From NCBI RefSeq assembly GCF_002029235.1, contig NZ_MZGV01000002.1:1-64000 (forward strand): a DNA stretch of 64,000 nt, written 5' to 3'. The stretch comes from Clostridium oryzae. Its GTDB lineage: Bacteria; Bacillota; Clostridia; Clostridiales; Clostridiaceae. A model generated the notes under the pieces. The model ran no database searches, was not told the DNA's origin, and was given only the letters and a program-made list of their open reading frames with translations. Position numbers and translations under genes: made by a program. Shown here in pieces: positions 18,211-26,950 of the stretch; within the stretch, counting starts at the first letter, position 1, and each line of letters opens with the position of its first letter.

Positions 18211-18622
18211 AAAAATGGTTGCACCCTATGTCGGCTAGTTCCGCTCATTAAGCAATTTTACCGCATCTTTTAGTCAAATTTCCTAATGGCTCATAACTCG
18301 GCTACACCTCAAACAATTCGCCATCTTAACGGAAATTTGCCTAAAAGACACGGATAATTGCTAAACTCACTCCAAATGCCTCCGTCGGATGTAACCATTT
18401 TTAATGCCCTAACTCTTAATATTAACAAATTACTTTTATTTTATTAATTCTATTACCTTTCTATCTTAATTCACTAACTTCAAAATATATTACTGTCTTT
18501 TTTTAACTTCTTCGTAAACACGCTGTACCGTTTTTTTATTTAGCAACCACCTTTTCTCCTATTTAGTGGTGTATCTTGATATTAATTAAAAGTTATCCAC
18601 ACTTCCCCAAAAACATAATTTC
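18211..18622. repeat. Long palindromic repeat with conserved tail, copy 2
   Basis: Near-identical to 5484-5905. Left arm AAAAATGGTTGCACCC (18211-18226) pairs with GGATGTAACCATTTTT (18387-18402), with one GU-type and one true mismatch relative to copy 1. The tail to about 18622 also matches, including AAAGTTATCCACA. It lies directly upstream of the 79-residue gene and contains no gene of its own. Bases 18640-18690 beyond it hold a degraded piece of the GGGGTCAGG-type element (AGCTTCCAATCTCT). Confidence 0.8.
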
Positions 18623-18832
18623 CTAAAAAGAAAAAATAATAGCTCAATTAGCTTCCAATCTCTATAATGTACCTGTCCCTTTCAATGCTATCAGAATTTT
18701 CTGTTTACAGCAAGCTCCATAAAACTACAAAAGCTTTAAATATAATTAGTTTTTGGAAACAGTCCATAAATGGCATTTATAACTGCAAGTATTAAAATAG
18801 CATAAGTGGACATTCTAGCTGCATATGGTACT

Positions 18833-18884
18833 AAAAGTGCACACCTGTGGAATTGGGAGGTGACTGAAAGTCAGTTTCTTGCTA
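18833..18884 (-). terminator. Hairpin-cassette repeat overlapping a gene end
   Basis: The full cassette is present: GCACACCTG...GGGAGGTGACT, then AGTCAGTTTCTTGC. On the minus strand it follows the frameshifted secreted gene and contributes its last codons (IARN-stop). Confidence 0.6.
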
Positions 18885-19484
18885 TAAACTTAACTTCATT
18901 TATTTTGTATTCCTTCTTCTCTATATCCGTTAGCTTTGTTTGAACCTCCATAATTTTTTCTTCAGGATATACTTGCGAACCTTTTATTCTAAAAATAAGG
19001 ACCTTAAATCTCCAATTATCCTTTATCGGTGCAACCTTGTTTGTTTCGCTCCATTCTAATTTCTCTTCTTTTTATAATCTGATCCATTCCACTGAAAGAT
19101 ATGTATATCATTTTCATGTGTTAAACTTCCCCAAGTTATTATTTCAGGTATTCTATCATTATTTACATCCGCAACAACAACATTTAATCTCATAAATGAA
19201 GCATATGGAGCTAAGTAGTGATAACTTTTGTTACTTGGTTTTAGTCTATAGCTTTTACCATGCTTTTGAACAATATCTACTAAATAGCCTTGTCCCTTTT
19301 CATCTGCTAATATTTTAATTTTATCATTAATCCCCTTTCCTGTAGTATCTTTTTCCATCACTTCTATTAACTTTAGGTTTAATGAAGAGTCGAATCCATA
19401 AACTTGTTTAGGCTTAATTAACATAACTAATTGGATTAAAATGCTGATTAGAAGTATTGCTGCAAAATACCTACTCTTTTTCAT
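18871..19484 (-). pseudogene. Secreted VCBS/FG-GAP-like protein, frameshifted
   Basis: The first frame (19484-19056) begins with an N-terminal signal or anchor helix (YFAAILLISILIQLVMLI) and has an aspartate-rich DVNNDRIPEIITWGSL segment like calcium-binding VCBS/FG-GAP repeats. It stops after FQWNGSDYKKKRN. A frame offset by one base continues at once with KEEKLEWSETNKVAPIKDNW and ends at 18871, giving ~205 residues in all. A one-base change in the A-rich TATAAAAAGAAGAG tract near 19065 accounts for the break. Function unknown. Confidence 0.7.
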
Positions 19485-19690
19485 AGCTTCTTTAGTTGTC
19501 CTTTCAATTTTATTTATAGCTTTAGTATATGAAAAAAGCTATTATTTATCTAAACCTCTTTTAAAGAAACAAATTTTTGCTTTCAATGCCTATTTAAATA
19601 ATGAATTTTTTACACCTGCTTTTCGATGTAGTTTCACTATACATAGTCCTTCATTTTCAAACAAGAAACGCTCTATATCATAAATGCTAT

Positions 19691-19729
19691 AAAAGTGCAC
19701 CCCTGGGAATTTAGAGGTGCAGTTCCTTT
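19691..19729 (-). terminator. Hairpin-cassette repeat (GCACCTC/GGGGTGC form)
   Basis: On the minus strand TGCACCTC...GGGGTGCA is followed by CTTTTAT. It lies beyond the LysE-like fragment at 19752. It is one of the copies that lack the second hairpin. Confidence 0.6.
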
Positions 19730-19751
19730 TATTCGCACCCACATATCACTT

Positions 19752-19994
19752 CTAACTTGTCACAATATTATAAACACAATAAATCAGGAACAAACTCAGG
19801 ATTACATTTATAAAACGATAATGCGCCTGATAAACTTTTTTCATCCTTAATCCAAGAAATGCCCATGTCAATGTTGCACTTGGTTCCTCCTTCAGGTCAG
19901 TTATTAGCTTATCAATATCTTCATTGAGCACAATTGCTCTTCCAGACAGAGACTCCGGATAACAGGGCATATTAAGATTAATGCTGGCAAACAC
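19752..19994 (-). pseudogene. LysE-like transporter C-terminal fragment (tentative)
   Basis: The last ~45 residues (PSATLTWAFLGLRMKKVYQA and FINVILSLFLIYCVYNIVTS) resemble the final helices of LysE/RhtB exporters. The first ~35 residues do not and are not membranous, and the only start is a poorly placed GTG. I read it as the tail of an exporter joined to unrelated sequence. It lies 25 bases after the HxlR gene. Confidence 0.4.
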
Positions 19995-20019
19995 AGCATC
20001 ATATCTTCACATCCTGTCT

Positions 20020-20397
20020 TTATTTATGATCGCATTTCTGGCATTGGGTCATGACATTTTCCACATCTTCTTTATAAAATACACCTGACCACTTGCAGAT
20101 ACTCTGTAAAATTGAGACTACAGATTTACCTTTCTCAGTAAGAGAATATTCTACCTTGGGTGGTATTTCATCATATGACTTTCTATCCACAATTCCATCT
20201 GCGATCATTTCTTTTAATGTAGATGCTAAAACAGCATCCGTAATATTACTCATTTCCTTGCGCACCTCACTATATCGAAGTGTTTTCTTAGCTGCAAGCA
20301 CACAGACAATCCTAGATTTCCACTTGCCTCCAAATATTTCCAATCCATATTCTAATGGACACCTAATGTCTGGTTTTATTTTCTTTTGGTACATCAT
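20020..20397 (-). CDS. HxlR-family winged-helix transcriptional regulator
   Basis: This 125-residue protein has the HxlR signature: RCPLEYGLEIFGGKWKSRIV, then LRYSEVRKEMSNITDAVLAS and a wing VEYSLTEKGKSVVSIL. HxlR/MarR-like regulators commonly respond to reactive aldehydes, quinones or redox stress, and here the C-terminus ends CQKCDHK, a CxxC that could be a redox switch. AAGGAG precedes tandem ATGs. It lies downstream of the mini-ferredoxin and PPOX genes on the same strand, so it may regulate that cluster. Confidence 0.85.
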   Translation of the reverse strand: MMYQKKIKPDIRCPLEYGLEIFGGKWKSRIVCVLAAKKTLRYSEVRKEMSNITDAVLASTLKEMIADGIVDRKSYDEIPPKVEYSLTEKGKSVVSILQSICKWSGVFYKEDVENVMTQCQKCDHK

Positions 20398-20435
20398 ATC
20401 AACTCCTTTTTTCTCTTCATTATATCTTGTGTCCT

Positions 20436-20576
20436 TTACTTTTCATAGTAACTATCAAATTTATTAGTTGCTTTTATTTGCTTTAATTGAAAAGAGGGAG
20501 CGTTTCTATGACATAAGGATACACATTTCCCACAGCCAATACATTTTTTTGAATCTATATATACCAGCTTTTTCAT
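20436..20576 (-). CDS. Mini ferredoxin, single [4Fe-4S] motif
   Basis: A 46-residue frame starts at ATG 20576 with GGAG nine bases upstream. It reads KKLVYIDSKKCIGCGKC then VSLCHRNAPSF, one complete CxxCxxCxxxC cluster-binding motif. Usual two-cluster ferredoxins are longer, so this may be a minimal electron carrier or the first half of a longer gene. It lies between the PPOX flavoprotein and HxlR genes, a redox context that supports function. Confidence 0.65.
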   Translation of the reverse strand: MKKLVYIDSKKCIGCGKCVSLCHRNAPSFQLKQIKATNKFDSYYEK

Positions 20577-20634
20577 CGCTTTGTCTCCAAAAAATGGATG
20601 TGAAAATTATCATCTCCACATCCATCCATATTCT

Positions 20635-21030
20635 TTAAAGTACTTTTTTATTATCAGCACCAGGAGTTGTAATGATTACTTTATCAGGAGTTATTACCAA
20701 GGCTCCTTTAGCAGTTGCAGCTCCATTAAACATTTTTTCCACCATTGCTTTAAAAGTATCAACAATTGCTCCTTCTGTTATATATTCAGCAGTTCCCTTA
20801 ATCTGATATCCTTCCAAATTTTCTGCATCATAGACAGAAATTGCAATCTTTCCACCATTCGCTCTAATATTATCAAGTGTTGTTTCTAAGAAAACATCAC
20901 CTACAAGTAACTTTCCGTCTTCCGTTACATCCTTGAATGCAACTGGTATCACATTGGGTTGATTATTGGCACAAGTTGCCAAATCCCACATTCCATTCTT
21001 TAATAAGTTTTTTACATTTTCATTTAGCAC
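20635..21030 (-). CDS. Pyridoxamine 5'-phosphate oxidase-family flavoprotein
   Basis: The 131-residue protein is a compact split-barrel FMN-binding protein: WDLATCANNQPNVIPVAFKD, GKLLVGDVFLETTLDNIRAN and GKIAISVYDAENLEGYQIKG are the typical strands. Such proteins bind FMN, F420 or heme and reduce small substrates. Start is GTG with GGAGG upstream. A mini-ferredoxin gene follows 58 bases downstream, suggesting a small redox operon with the HxlR regulator. Confidence 0.85.
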   Translation of the reverse strand: MLNENVKNLLKNGMWDLATCANNQPNVIPVAFKDVTEDGKLLVGDVFLETTLDNIRANGGKIAISVYDAENLEGYQIKGTAEYITEGAIVDTFKAMVEKMFNGAATAKGALVITPDKVIITTPGADNKKVL

Positions 21031-21075
21031 AATATCTTACCTCCATCAATTTTGTTGTTTTCCTTTGATGCTCTC

Positions 21076-21132
21076 ATTATATCCAATCTACTTATCAGAT
21101 AGAAGATATTAGTAAGTTTATTAGTAGCTAAT
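21076..21132 (-). promoter_or_regulatory. Promoter and candidate HxlR operator of the PPOX cluster
   Basis: On the minus strand a TATAAT box lies at 21081-21076. Upstream is an AT-rich tract with direct copies of TACTAATA (TTAGCTACTAATAAACTTAC, then TAATATC). HxlR proteins often bind such repeats. Assignment rests on position only. Confidence 0.35.
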
Positions 21133-21258
21133 AAATTTCATAGTGTAGCTATATAAGTTGCAATAAAGTTCTTACATCGTGGCTTCTAAAATATCACTGC
21201 TGAATCGGTTCGACCCTAGGATCTTTTAGAAGTCAGAATGTATTAGAACTTTCACAAC

Positions 21259-21390
21259 TTATATATCTTCATCTACTCTTAGTATATTCTTGAACAAGTT
21301 CATTTCTGTTCCGTATGTTACCTCTAGTTCGTCCATTGTCTCTACTGGTTCATAAACTGTGTTATACGGCGGATTACTCCAACCATGTCA
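21259..21390 (-). pseudogene. Unidentified C-terminal coding remnant
   Basis: About 43 codons are open on the minus strand: GWSNPPYNTVYEPVETMDEL, then EVTYGTEMNLFKNILRVDED and a stop. Codon use and composition look like a real protein end. A stop lies just upstream, and no start or ribosome binding site is present. The upstream edge overlaps the 47-bp repeat. Family not recognised; probably a piece of a mobile-element gene. Confidence 0.4.
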
Positions 21391-21430
21391 CCATGATAAA
21401 CCCAAGACTAACTAATGACTGGTTGCTAAC
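21384..21430. repeat. 47-bp dispersed repeat, copy 2
   Basis: Matches 15792-15838 except for two bases. It forms the upstream edge of the coding remnant at 21259. The remaining gap sequence (21133-21499) shows no other feature. Confidence 0.6.
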
Positions 21431-21499
21431 GGTACTGCCAGCTCCCTGAATGTAGCGTACAAAAATTAGCTTTTGTCTTAACAGACTTATACTACCTTT

Positions 21500-22234
21500 T
21501 TAAGATTTTATAGAAAGCCTCTTAAATGAAGTCATATATAAAACCATTCCTACTAGAATAAATACAAATCTGCTCACTATAAAATTTAAAGACAACCTAA
21601 AGACAGGTTCCCCAATACTATCCACAGGTAGAACTGTAGGCATATAAGTCACATACCCCTTGGCAAAAATATCAATAAAAGGTGCTTTGTTAAAACTTAT
21701 AAGTGACAAAATCAAAACAATTGGAATCCAAGCATAAAGCAAAGTTTGACCTTTACTGCCTAAAAACATACTAGTTCCAAAAACAAACACGAAAGTTGGA
21801 AGTAATATTATTAACATCGGTAATAAAAAATTTTGAAAACTTCTAAAATTAAAGGTTGTCTTATAGAATGCTAAGCTTATTAAAATGCAGCATAGTGCAA
21901 TGATTAAGTAAGAAATAAATAAGGCAAAACATTTTGTAGCCAAATACTTTTTCTGCGGTAAAGACGTACATGAAGTAATTTCTCTTACTCTTTGCTCGTT
22001 TCTAGAAAAAAGTCCTGTACAAGAAAGCATAAAAATTAGTAACATAATCGTATTTATATCACACAAAAACTTGCAATAACTCCACTTAGAAAAAGGCGCT
22101 GTACCAGAAACACCTTGTATTATTTGTGTATATAGATCAAGCACTGAAAAGAAAAGTGCAATTATGAAAGTTATTACAAACATCCTTGAAAAAATTAATC
22201 TCTTCAGTTCATATTTAAGAATTTTCATATTCAT
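21500..22234 (-). CDS. ABC transporter permease, six-helix type
   Basis: This 244-residue protein has six hydrophobic segments (e.g. MFVITFIIALFFSVLDL, IMLLIFMLSCTGLF, LFISYLIIALCCILISLAFY, LLPMLIILLPTFVFVFGTS), as in ABC-2/NatB-like permeases. It starts seven bases after the permease-peptidase gene and should be its partner. With the ATPase at 24476 the three genes form one operon. Substrate unknown. Confidence 0.8.
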   Translation of the reverse strand: MNMKILKYELKRLIFSRMFVITFIIALFFSVLDLYTQIIQGVSGTAPFSKWSYCKFLCDINTIMLLIFMLSCTGLFSRNEQRVREITSCTSLPQKKYLATKCFALFISYLIIALCCILISLAFYKTTFNFRSFQNFLLPMLIILLPTFVFVFGTSMFLGSKGQTLLYAWIPIVLILSLISFNKAPFIDIFAKGYVTYMPTVLPVDSIGEPVFRLSLNFIVSRFVFILVGMVLYMTSFKRLSIKS

Positions 22235-22240
22235 TAATGC

Positions 22241-24475
22241 TTACCTCCCTGTACCCTTAGTAATATTTGAAAACTCAGAAAAAGACAGTTTATTATCCTT
22301 TTTATCATAATATTTTTTATAAATAACTCTCATAGCATCAAAATACTTGTCTTCACCAATGTGCTTGTATACATTATAAACTTCAAGTGGTCCTAAAGCA
22401 TATTGTTTATAAGCTCTTAAAAATAATGAGACGTAATACTTTGGAAGCATTGATAATCTGCTCATATATTCAGGATTTCTTCGATAAAAGTTTCGATTTA
22501 ATTCTTCTACTCCTGCTTTCCACTTTTTCGCCAATAACTTCTCTGCATAAGCTTCTCCAAATTTATTTTTCAAGAATAAATAAGTGCTCATTTCTGCGAA
22601 ATCATCATCTGACCATTCATCATGATTTTTATCTATTTTGTTATGACTGTTTGCGTTAGATACATCTATTCCACCGCCCCACCATTGATGAGCAATTTCA
22701 TGAGTAAGCAAAGCAAAAGTGTCAGAAGAAGAAGCTTGCGGTGAATCTGCGTTAGATTTTTTCGTTAAACAATCTTCAGAAACGCATGAAATATTACCTT
22801 TTTTGAATCCACCTTGACCAAATACTCCTGAGGTTATAACTACTTTAAGATTATCTTTTCCTAGCGGCCCAAATTTTTTCGAAAAGAATGAGAATATATC
22901 TAGCGTGTCATTTCCTCTAGATTCAAATTCTTTTCTCGCAGCCAATGGATAGAAAAACTCCACATTTGTCCCCATTACATTTCTTTCAAATATTCCATAT
23001 CGTCCAGCTGTCAAAGATAATTCGCTTAGTTCATCACAAGAAAAGCTCCAGGTAGCAAAACCACCGTGCTCAGAAATTTTACGATTTTTCTCTCCCTGAG
23101 TTATGACTGTAAACTTTGAATCCATTTTTATTGTACCTTCAATACTCCTATCCTTTTGCTTAACACAAACAACAGGCGCAATGGCTTTAGCACCACTTAG
23201 ACTTACATAATTTTTGTTAATTCCTTGGGAAAAATCTTTATTTATACTTATGACTTTCGGTACACCTGAATACCTTATACTTAATTTAGCTTTAGTGTTT
23301 CTTGGAATGCTTATTTCAAAAACATTTCCAAGTTTTGCACTATTCAAAACCTTAGGAGAGACTTGTGTACAACTTATACGTATTTTGCCTAACTTGATCT
23401 CATTAACATGGTAGCCATATGCTAAATCAAAATATACCTTTTGAGGCTTATCCGTAACATTTTGCAATTCTTGAAAACAAATCCCATTAGCTTTTTGTTT
23501 ATCTTTTTCTATCTTAAGCTTTACAAATATATTTGAAGCTCCTATAACCTTTGTGTTTACAGGTGTTTCTTTTTTACCGCTAATCAATATTGACGAAAAA
23601 TCCATAAGCGAAAGATTTTTAAAAATTGGTTCATTTTTAAAAACAATAAATATTGCTAAAGTAGAAATCAAGAAGCAAAATGGTAACAGCTTATATTTTC
23701 TACAATTTTTAAAAAGAGATTTAAATAGCCCTTTTTCATAGCACCTATTGCTAAGCATCCCAAATAAAAATATAGACATAGCTACCGATAACCCAAACAA
23801 CCTATTCCAAAGCATTCCTAAAATTATATGTCCACTTCCAAAGTTTTCAGACAGTCCACTAGCACCTGTCTGAACCCACATATATTGATAATCTATTATT
23901 CCTGTTAAAAAGCTAAATAGCACCGCTAAGAACATAATAATGCAGGTTATATTAACATTCCTAAATAAAAGATAAAATCCTGCGGTCATAAGAATCGCTA
24001 AAACAATTGCGCCAAAAATTATTAATGGATAACTGATTAGTAAATAGCCAAAATTAGCTAGACTACCAACCTTAAATATGTAGTAAGGAATCATAATTAT
24101 CATTGAGCATAGTGTTGAAATAAAGCCAGCACACATTAACCCTATAATTTTAGTTAAATTTATCTTTATGGAACTTGATATTGGTTCAATAATATAATTG
24201 ACTCTAAATCTAAGTATTTTGTCAAACTCAAAAACTGTTAATGCAATAAACGCAAGAGTTGAAAATACTGCACCTACCTTTGCTGGAAAAAGTATGGTTT
24301 GAGATAAAAGAGTAGCACTATTCATTCCTAATACCATGGTGCTAATATCTTGACTAATGTAGGGTGATAATATCGCCCCAAGTAAAGGAAAAACTGCTGC
24401 CAACAAGATTATTATTTGAGTAAATCTAGACTTTAAAATCCTCTTTGTTTCATAGGCAAAGAATGTATTTTTCAT
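22241..24475 (-). CDS. ABC permease fused to an M1-like gluzincin peptidase domain
   Basis: This 744-residue protein has ~270 N-terminal residues of membrane helices (IILLAAVFPLLGAILSPYIS, FSTLAFIALTVFEFDK, PLIIFGAIVLAILMTAGFYL). A beta-rich region of ~220 residues follows, then an M1-aminopeptidase-like domain with zinc motif LTHEIAHQWWGGG (HExxH) and downstream Glu in WSDDDFAEMSTYLF. The family is known as ABC transporter permease/M1 aminopeptidase and lacks a settled substrate. The peptidase is expected outside the cell. ATG follows the ATPase stop directly. Confidence 0.85.
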   Translation of the reverse strand: MKNTFFAYETKRILKSRFTQIIILLAAVFPLLGAILSPYISQDISTMVLGMNSATLLSQTILFPAKVGAVFSTLAFIALTVFEFDKILRFRVNYIIEPISSSIKINLTKIIGLMCAGFISTLCSMIIMIPYYIFKVGSLANFGYLLISYPLIIFGAIVLAILMTAGFYLLFRNVNITCIIMFLAVLFSFLTGIIDYQYMWVQTGASGLSENFGSGHIILGMLWNRLFGLSVAMSIFLFGMLSNRCYEKGLFKSLFKNCRKYKLLPFCFLISTLAIFIVFKNEPIFKNLSLMDFSSILISGKKETPVNTKVIGASNIFVKLKIEKDKQKANGICFQELQNVTDKPQKVYFDLAYGYHVNEIKLGKIRISCTQVSPKVLNSAKLGNVFEISIPRNTKAKLSIRYSGVPKVISINKDFSQGINKNYVSLSGAKAIAPVVCVKQKDRSIEGTIKMDSKFTVITQGEKNRKISEHGGFATWSFSCDELSELSLTAGRYGIFERNVMGTNVEFFYPLAARKEFESRGNDTLDIFSFFSKKFGPLGKDNLKVVITSGVFGQGGFKKGNISCVSEDCLTKKSNADSPQASSSDTFALLTHEIAHQWWGGGIDVSNANSHNKIDKNHDEWSDDDFAEMSTYLFLKNKFGEAYAEKLLAKKWKAGVEELNRNFYRRNPEYMSRLSMLPKYYVSLFLRAYKQYALGPLEVYNVYKHIGEDKYFDAMRVIYKKYYDKKDNKLSFSEFSNITKGTGR

Positions 24476-25354
24476 TTAATACACACCCCCATTGTGTATA
24501 ACATAGGTGTACGCATCTTCAAGTGTAGGCTCTATCAGTGGAATAGAGCTTTCTATTTCTTTGCCGATAACACGACAAGAGATGCCATTACCAGTAAACA
24601 ATTTAGATGTGATTTTGTACTTACCTCCAATTCTTTTTTCTAAAGCTTCATTATTTTTTTCCTCAATAAAACCAACACGTCCGTGTACAGCTTTTATTAA
24701 ATCCGGCGAAGTTCCGTCAAATAAAATTGTACCCTTATTAATGATTATAATTCTATTGCAAATGGCTTGTATATCATCGATGATGTGAGTGGAAAGTAAT
24801 ACTATTTTGTCATTTGCAGTCTGTGAAAATACATTTCTGAATTTAATTCTTTCTTCTGGGTCAAGTCCAACTGTAGGTTCATCTAAAATGATAAGCTCAG
24901 GATTTCCAAGTAATACTTGTGCTATACCAACACGCTGCCTCTGACCGCCTGAAAGAGTTTTAATTTTGAAATTTCTTTTTTCTTGTAAATTAGTCTGTTC
25001 AATAGCTTGTCTGATAATATCTTTTACGTTATTTTTAATTTCTTTTAATGCGCACATGTAATCCAAAAACTCATAAACTGTTAATTCGTCATATAAACCA
25101 AAGCTTTGTGGCAAATAACCCAATTGCTTTCTGAGTTCTTTTTCGTGTTTTTGGATTGGTTTACCATTAACAATTATTTCGCCGGCTGTCGGTATTATCT
25201 TCGATACCAATAGTTTCATAAAGGTACTTTTTCCAGCACCGTTGGGGCCCAAAAGTCCTATAAAATTTGGGCTGTTCATTTCCAAATTCATGTTGCTTAA
25301 CGCCCTTTTTCCTGTTTTATATGTCATACTCACGTTCTTGATACTAATTTTCAT
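24476..25354 (-). CDS. ABC transporter ATP-binding protein
   Basis: The 292-residue ATPase has all motifs: Walker A GPNGAGKST, Q-loop LGYLPQSFGLYDELT, signature LSGGQRQRVGIAQ, Walker B LIILDEPTVGLD and H-loop STHI. A C-terminal extension of ~80 residues is typical of drug or peptide exporters of the NatA/EcsA type. AAGGAG lies 13 bases upstream of the ATG. It is the first gene of a three-gene operon with two permeases, one carrying a peptidase. Confidence 0.9.
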   Translation of the reverse strand: MKISIKNVSMTYKTGKRALSNMNLEMNSPNFIGLLGPNGAGKSTFMKLLVSKIIPTAGEIIVNGKPIQKHEKELRKQLGYLPQSFGLYDELTVYEFLDYMCALKEIKNNVKDIIRQAIEQTNLQEKRNFKIKTLSGGQRQRVGIAQVLLGNPELIILDEPTVGLDPEERIKFRNVFSQTANDKIVLLSTHIIDDIQAICNRIIIINKGTILFDGTSPDLIKAVHGRVGFIEEKNNEALEKRIGGKYKITSKLFTGNGISCRVIGKEIESSIPLIEPTLEDAYTYVIHNGGVY

Positions 25355-25472
25355 AAATGTTGTTACACTCCTTTTTTATCGTTTCTTTCTCGTGGCTTAA
25401 CTATATAATAGGACTTTGAGCTTACAGCTCTGTGACATTTAGGTGAGAGATTCGTCACTTTGGGAAAAATAC

Positions 25473-25526
25473 AAAAAGACTATTACAGCAGCTTAGTATT
25501 AACTAATTTGCTATAATAGTCTTTTT
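25473..25526. terminator. Bidirectional rho-independent terminator
   Basis: AAAAAGACTATTACAGCA pairs with TGCTATAATAGTCTTTTT with one mismatch, flanked by A and T runs on both sides. It separates the ABC operon from the remnant at 25606. The rest of 25355-25605 shows no gene. Confidence 0.75.
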
Positions 25527-25552
25527 CTTATTTGCTTTTTTCGCACATTCTG

Positions 25553-25592
25553 CTGGAGAATTGGTAGGTGACTGAAAGTCAGTTCCTTGCTA
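25553..25592 (-). terminator. Hairpin-cassette repeat after a gene remnant
   Basis: GGTAGGTGACTGAAAGTCAG matches the family, and the AGTCAGTTCC arm is nearly complementary. It lies about 15 bases after the stop of the remnant at 25606. The GCACCCC part is absent. Confidence 0.55.
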
Positions 25593-25605
25593 CTATATAC
25601 CCTTG

Positions 25606-26019
25606 CTAAAACCATTGCGGGTTTTCTGCAATAAAGGTTAAGCATTGATCCAGATCAGCTTCTTTCAGGTTATACCATTGACCCGTGTGCCTCAACCAAT
25701 CTGCTGAACACTTTTCCCCATCCTTGTCAAATAAAGTTACCCTAGCAAATGGATATTCTATATATTTTCCATCAATCAAAGGTTCAGTTGCCTGAATATC
25801 TAAATCCTTTGGAATAAATTGTTCAACGAGGTGGTATAAATATACTCGTCCTGCACATATCTTAATTCTATTGATTTCCTTTTTCAGCCTTACTGACGTA
25901 GAAATTAATTTATTGATTCTAATCAGGAGTTTTTCTTTATCATTTTGTGCAAGTTTAGCTGGTTTAATGTCATATATCCATTTCTCCCCATTATGCTGGA
26001 ACTCTAAAAGATGGTACGC
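25606..26019 (-). pseudogene. Unrecognised protein, 5'-truncated
   Basis: An open frame of 137 codons has good coding character: YHLLEFQHNGEKWIYDIKPA, then KICAGRVYLYHLVEQFIPKD and a C-terminus HTGQWYNLKEADLDQCLTFI. There is no start codon or ribosome binding site; the frame opens at a stop at 26020, where a plus-strand truncated gene begins. I do not recognise the family. It is the 3' part of a gene cut at this junction. Confidence 0.55.
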
Positions 26020-26804
26020 CTAATAGATTTGGGCTTATTGGACTGCGAATTTACGTTCCGAGCCTTGGCTATGATAAAACGGGTGGTGTAGGACTTCCTG
26101 AAATTTCTTATTGCTCATCAAGAAAAGATTTCAGTAAAACAAACATTGCTGGAGCTTTTGAAAAACCAGCCCTACTAGAAAATCCACTAGCCCCAACAAG
26201 TCTTTTTAGCAAAGAAACTTCGTTCCAGTGTTTTAGTGATACAGCTAGACAAAACTGCGATTTAATCTGGAGTCGTCTAGGTGTCATTGCAACAAGAATT
26301 TTACAACCTGATCTAAATACAGTCTATATACTTTCAGATCAAATAAAAAGAGATCAATGTAAGCTGTTATTTATTCGCTGGAAAGCTCCTACATTTCCTG
26401 ACACATATCATAATATCGGAATCTTAGGAAATGAGGACATGCGATACTGGAGTATGTCTTTTGTAACGCGAGTAGGCTTGTTGGGGCTCTACACCCTTAG
26501 TGACTTTCAAGCCGCTATTGATAAAAAGGGTTATGTAAATCTTGTTGTAAGTTTTGGAGCATCACGTCCACCTTATGTTACGCCTGAAAATGGGTTTACT
26601 TGGATTGATGCCAGCAATCTGCCTTTAGTTCCTCTCACCCTTTTATACAGAAACAATCAGGTGTCCCAGGGATTCCCTTATACAGCAAAGAATATACCAG
26701 AGGGTCAAATTGTTCCACCAGAAGTTATGAAAGAGTACTATCCTTGTGGTAAATACGTGAACCCTATCTATTTTGATTCATCTTGTTACGATTGCAACTA
26801 TTAA
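26013..26804 (+). pseudogene. Unrecognised protein, 5'-truncated, opposite strand
   Basis: The frame is open for 263 codons from 26013 (GTPNRFGLIGLRIYVPSLGY) to the stop at 26804 (KYVNPIYFDSSCYDCNY). No ribosome binding site or proper start lies near its 5' end; an internal ATG at 26439 also lacks one. Composition is that of a real soluble protein with many aromatic residues. The family is not known to me. It meets the minus-strand remnant head to head at ~26015, as if a deletion or inversion removed the starts of both genes. Confidence 0.5.
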
Positions 26805-26856
26805 CATGACAAGACCAAGTGCAAAGACTATATAGGTTTTCTAACTCAACTATTAT

Positions 26857-26940
26857 AAAAATTGCACCTCTAAGGAATTTGGAGGTGCATACTTAGAGCT
26901 AATGAGTGAATCCAATATATCATTCAATCATTAGCTCTAT
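26857..26940 (-). terminator. Two hairpins after the AAA/PD-(D/E)XK gene
   Basis: Nearest the stop is AGAGCTAATGA / TCATTAGCTCT (26896-26940). Next is the cassette-family hairpin GCACCTCC...GAGGTGC, followed on the minus strand by AATTTTTATAAT. The second is a textbook rho-independent terminator. Confidence 0.75.
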
Positions 26941-26950
26941 CTTCATTTCT

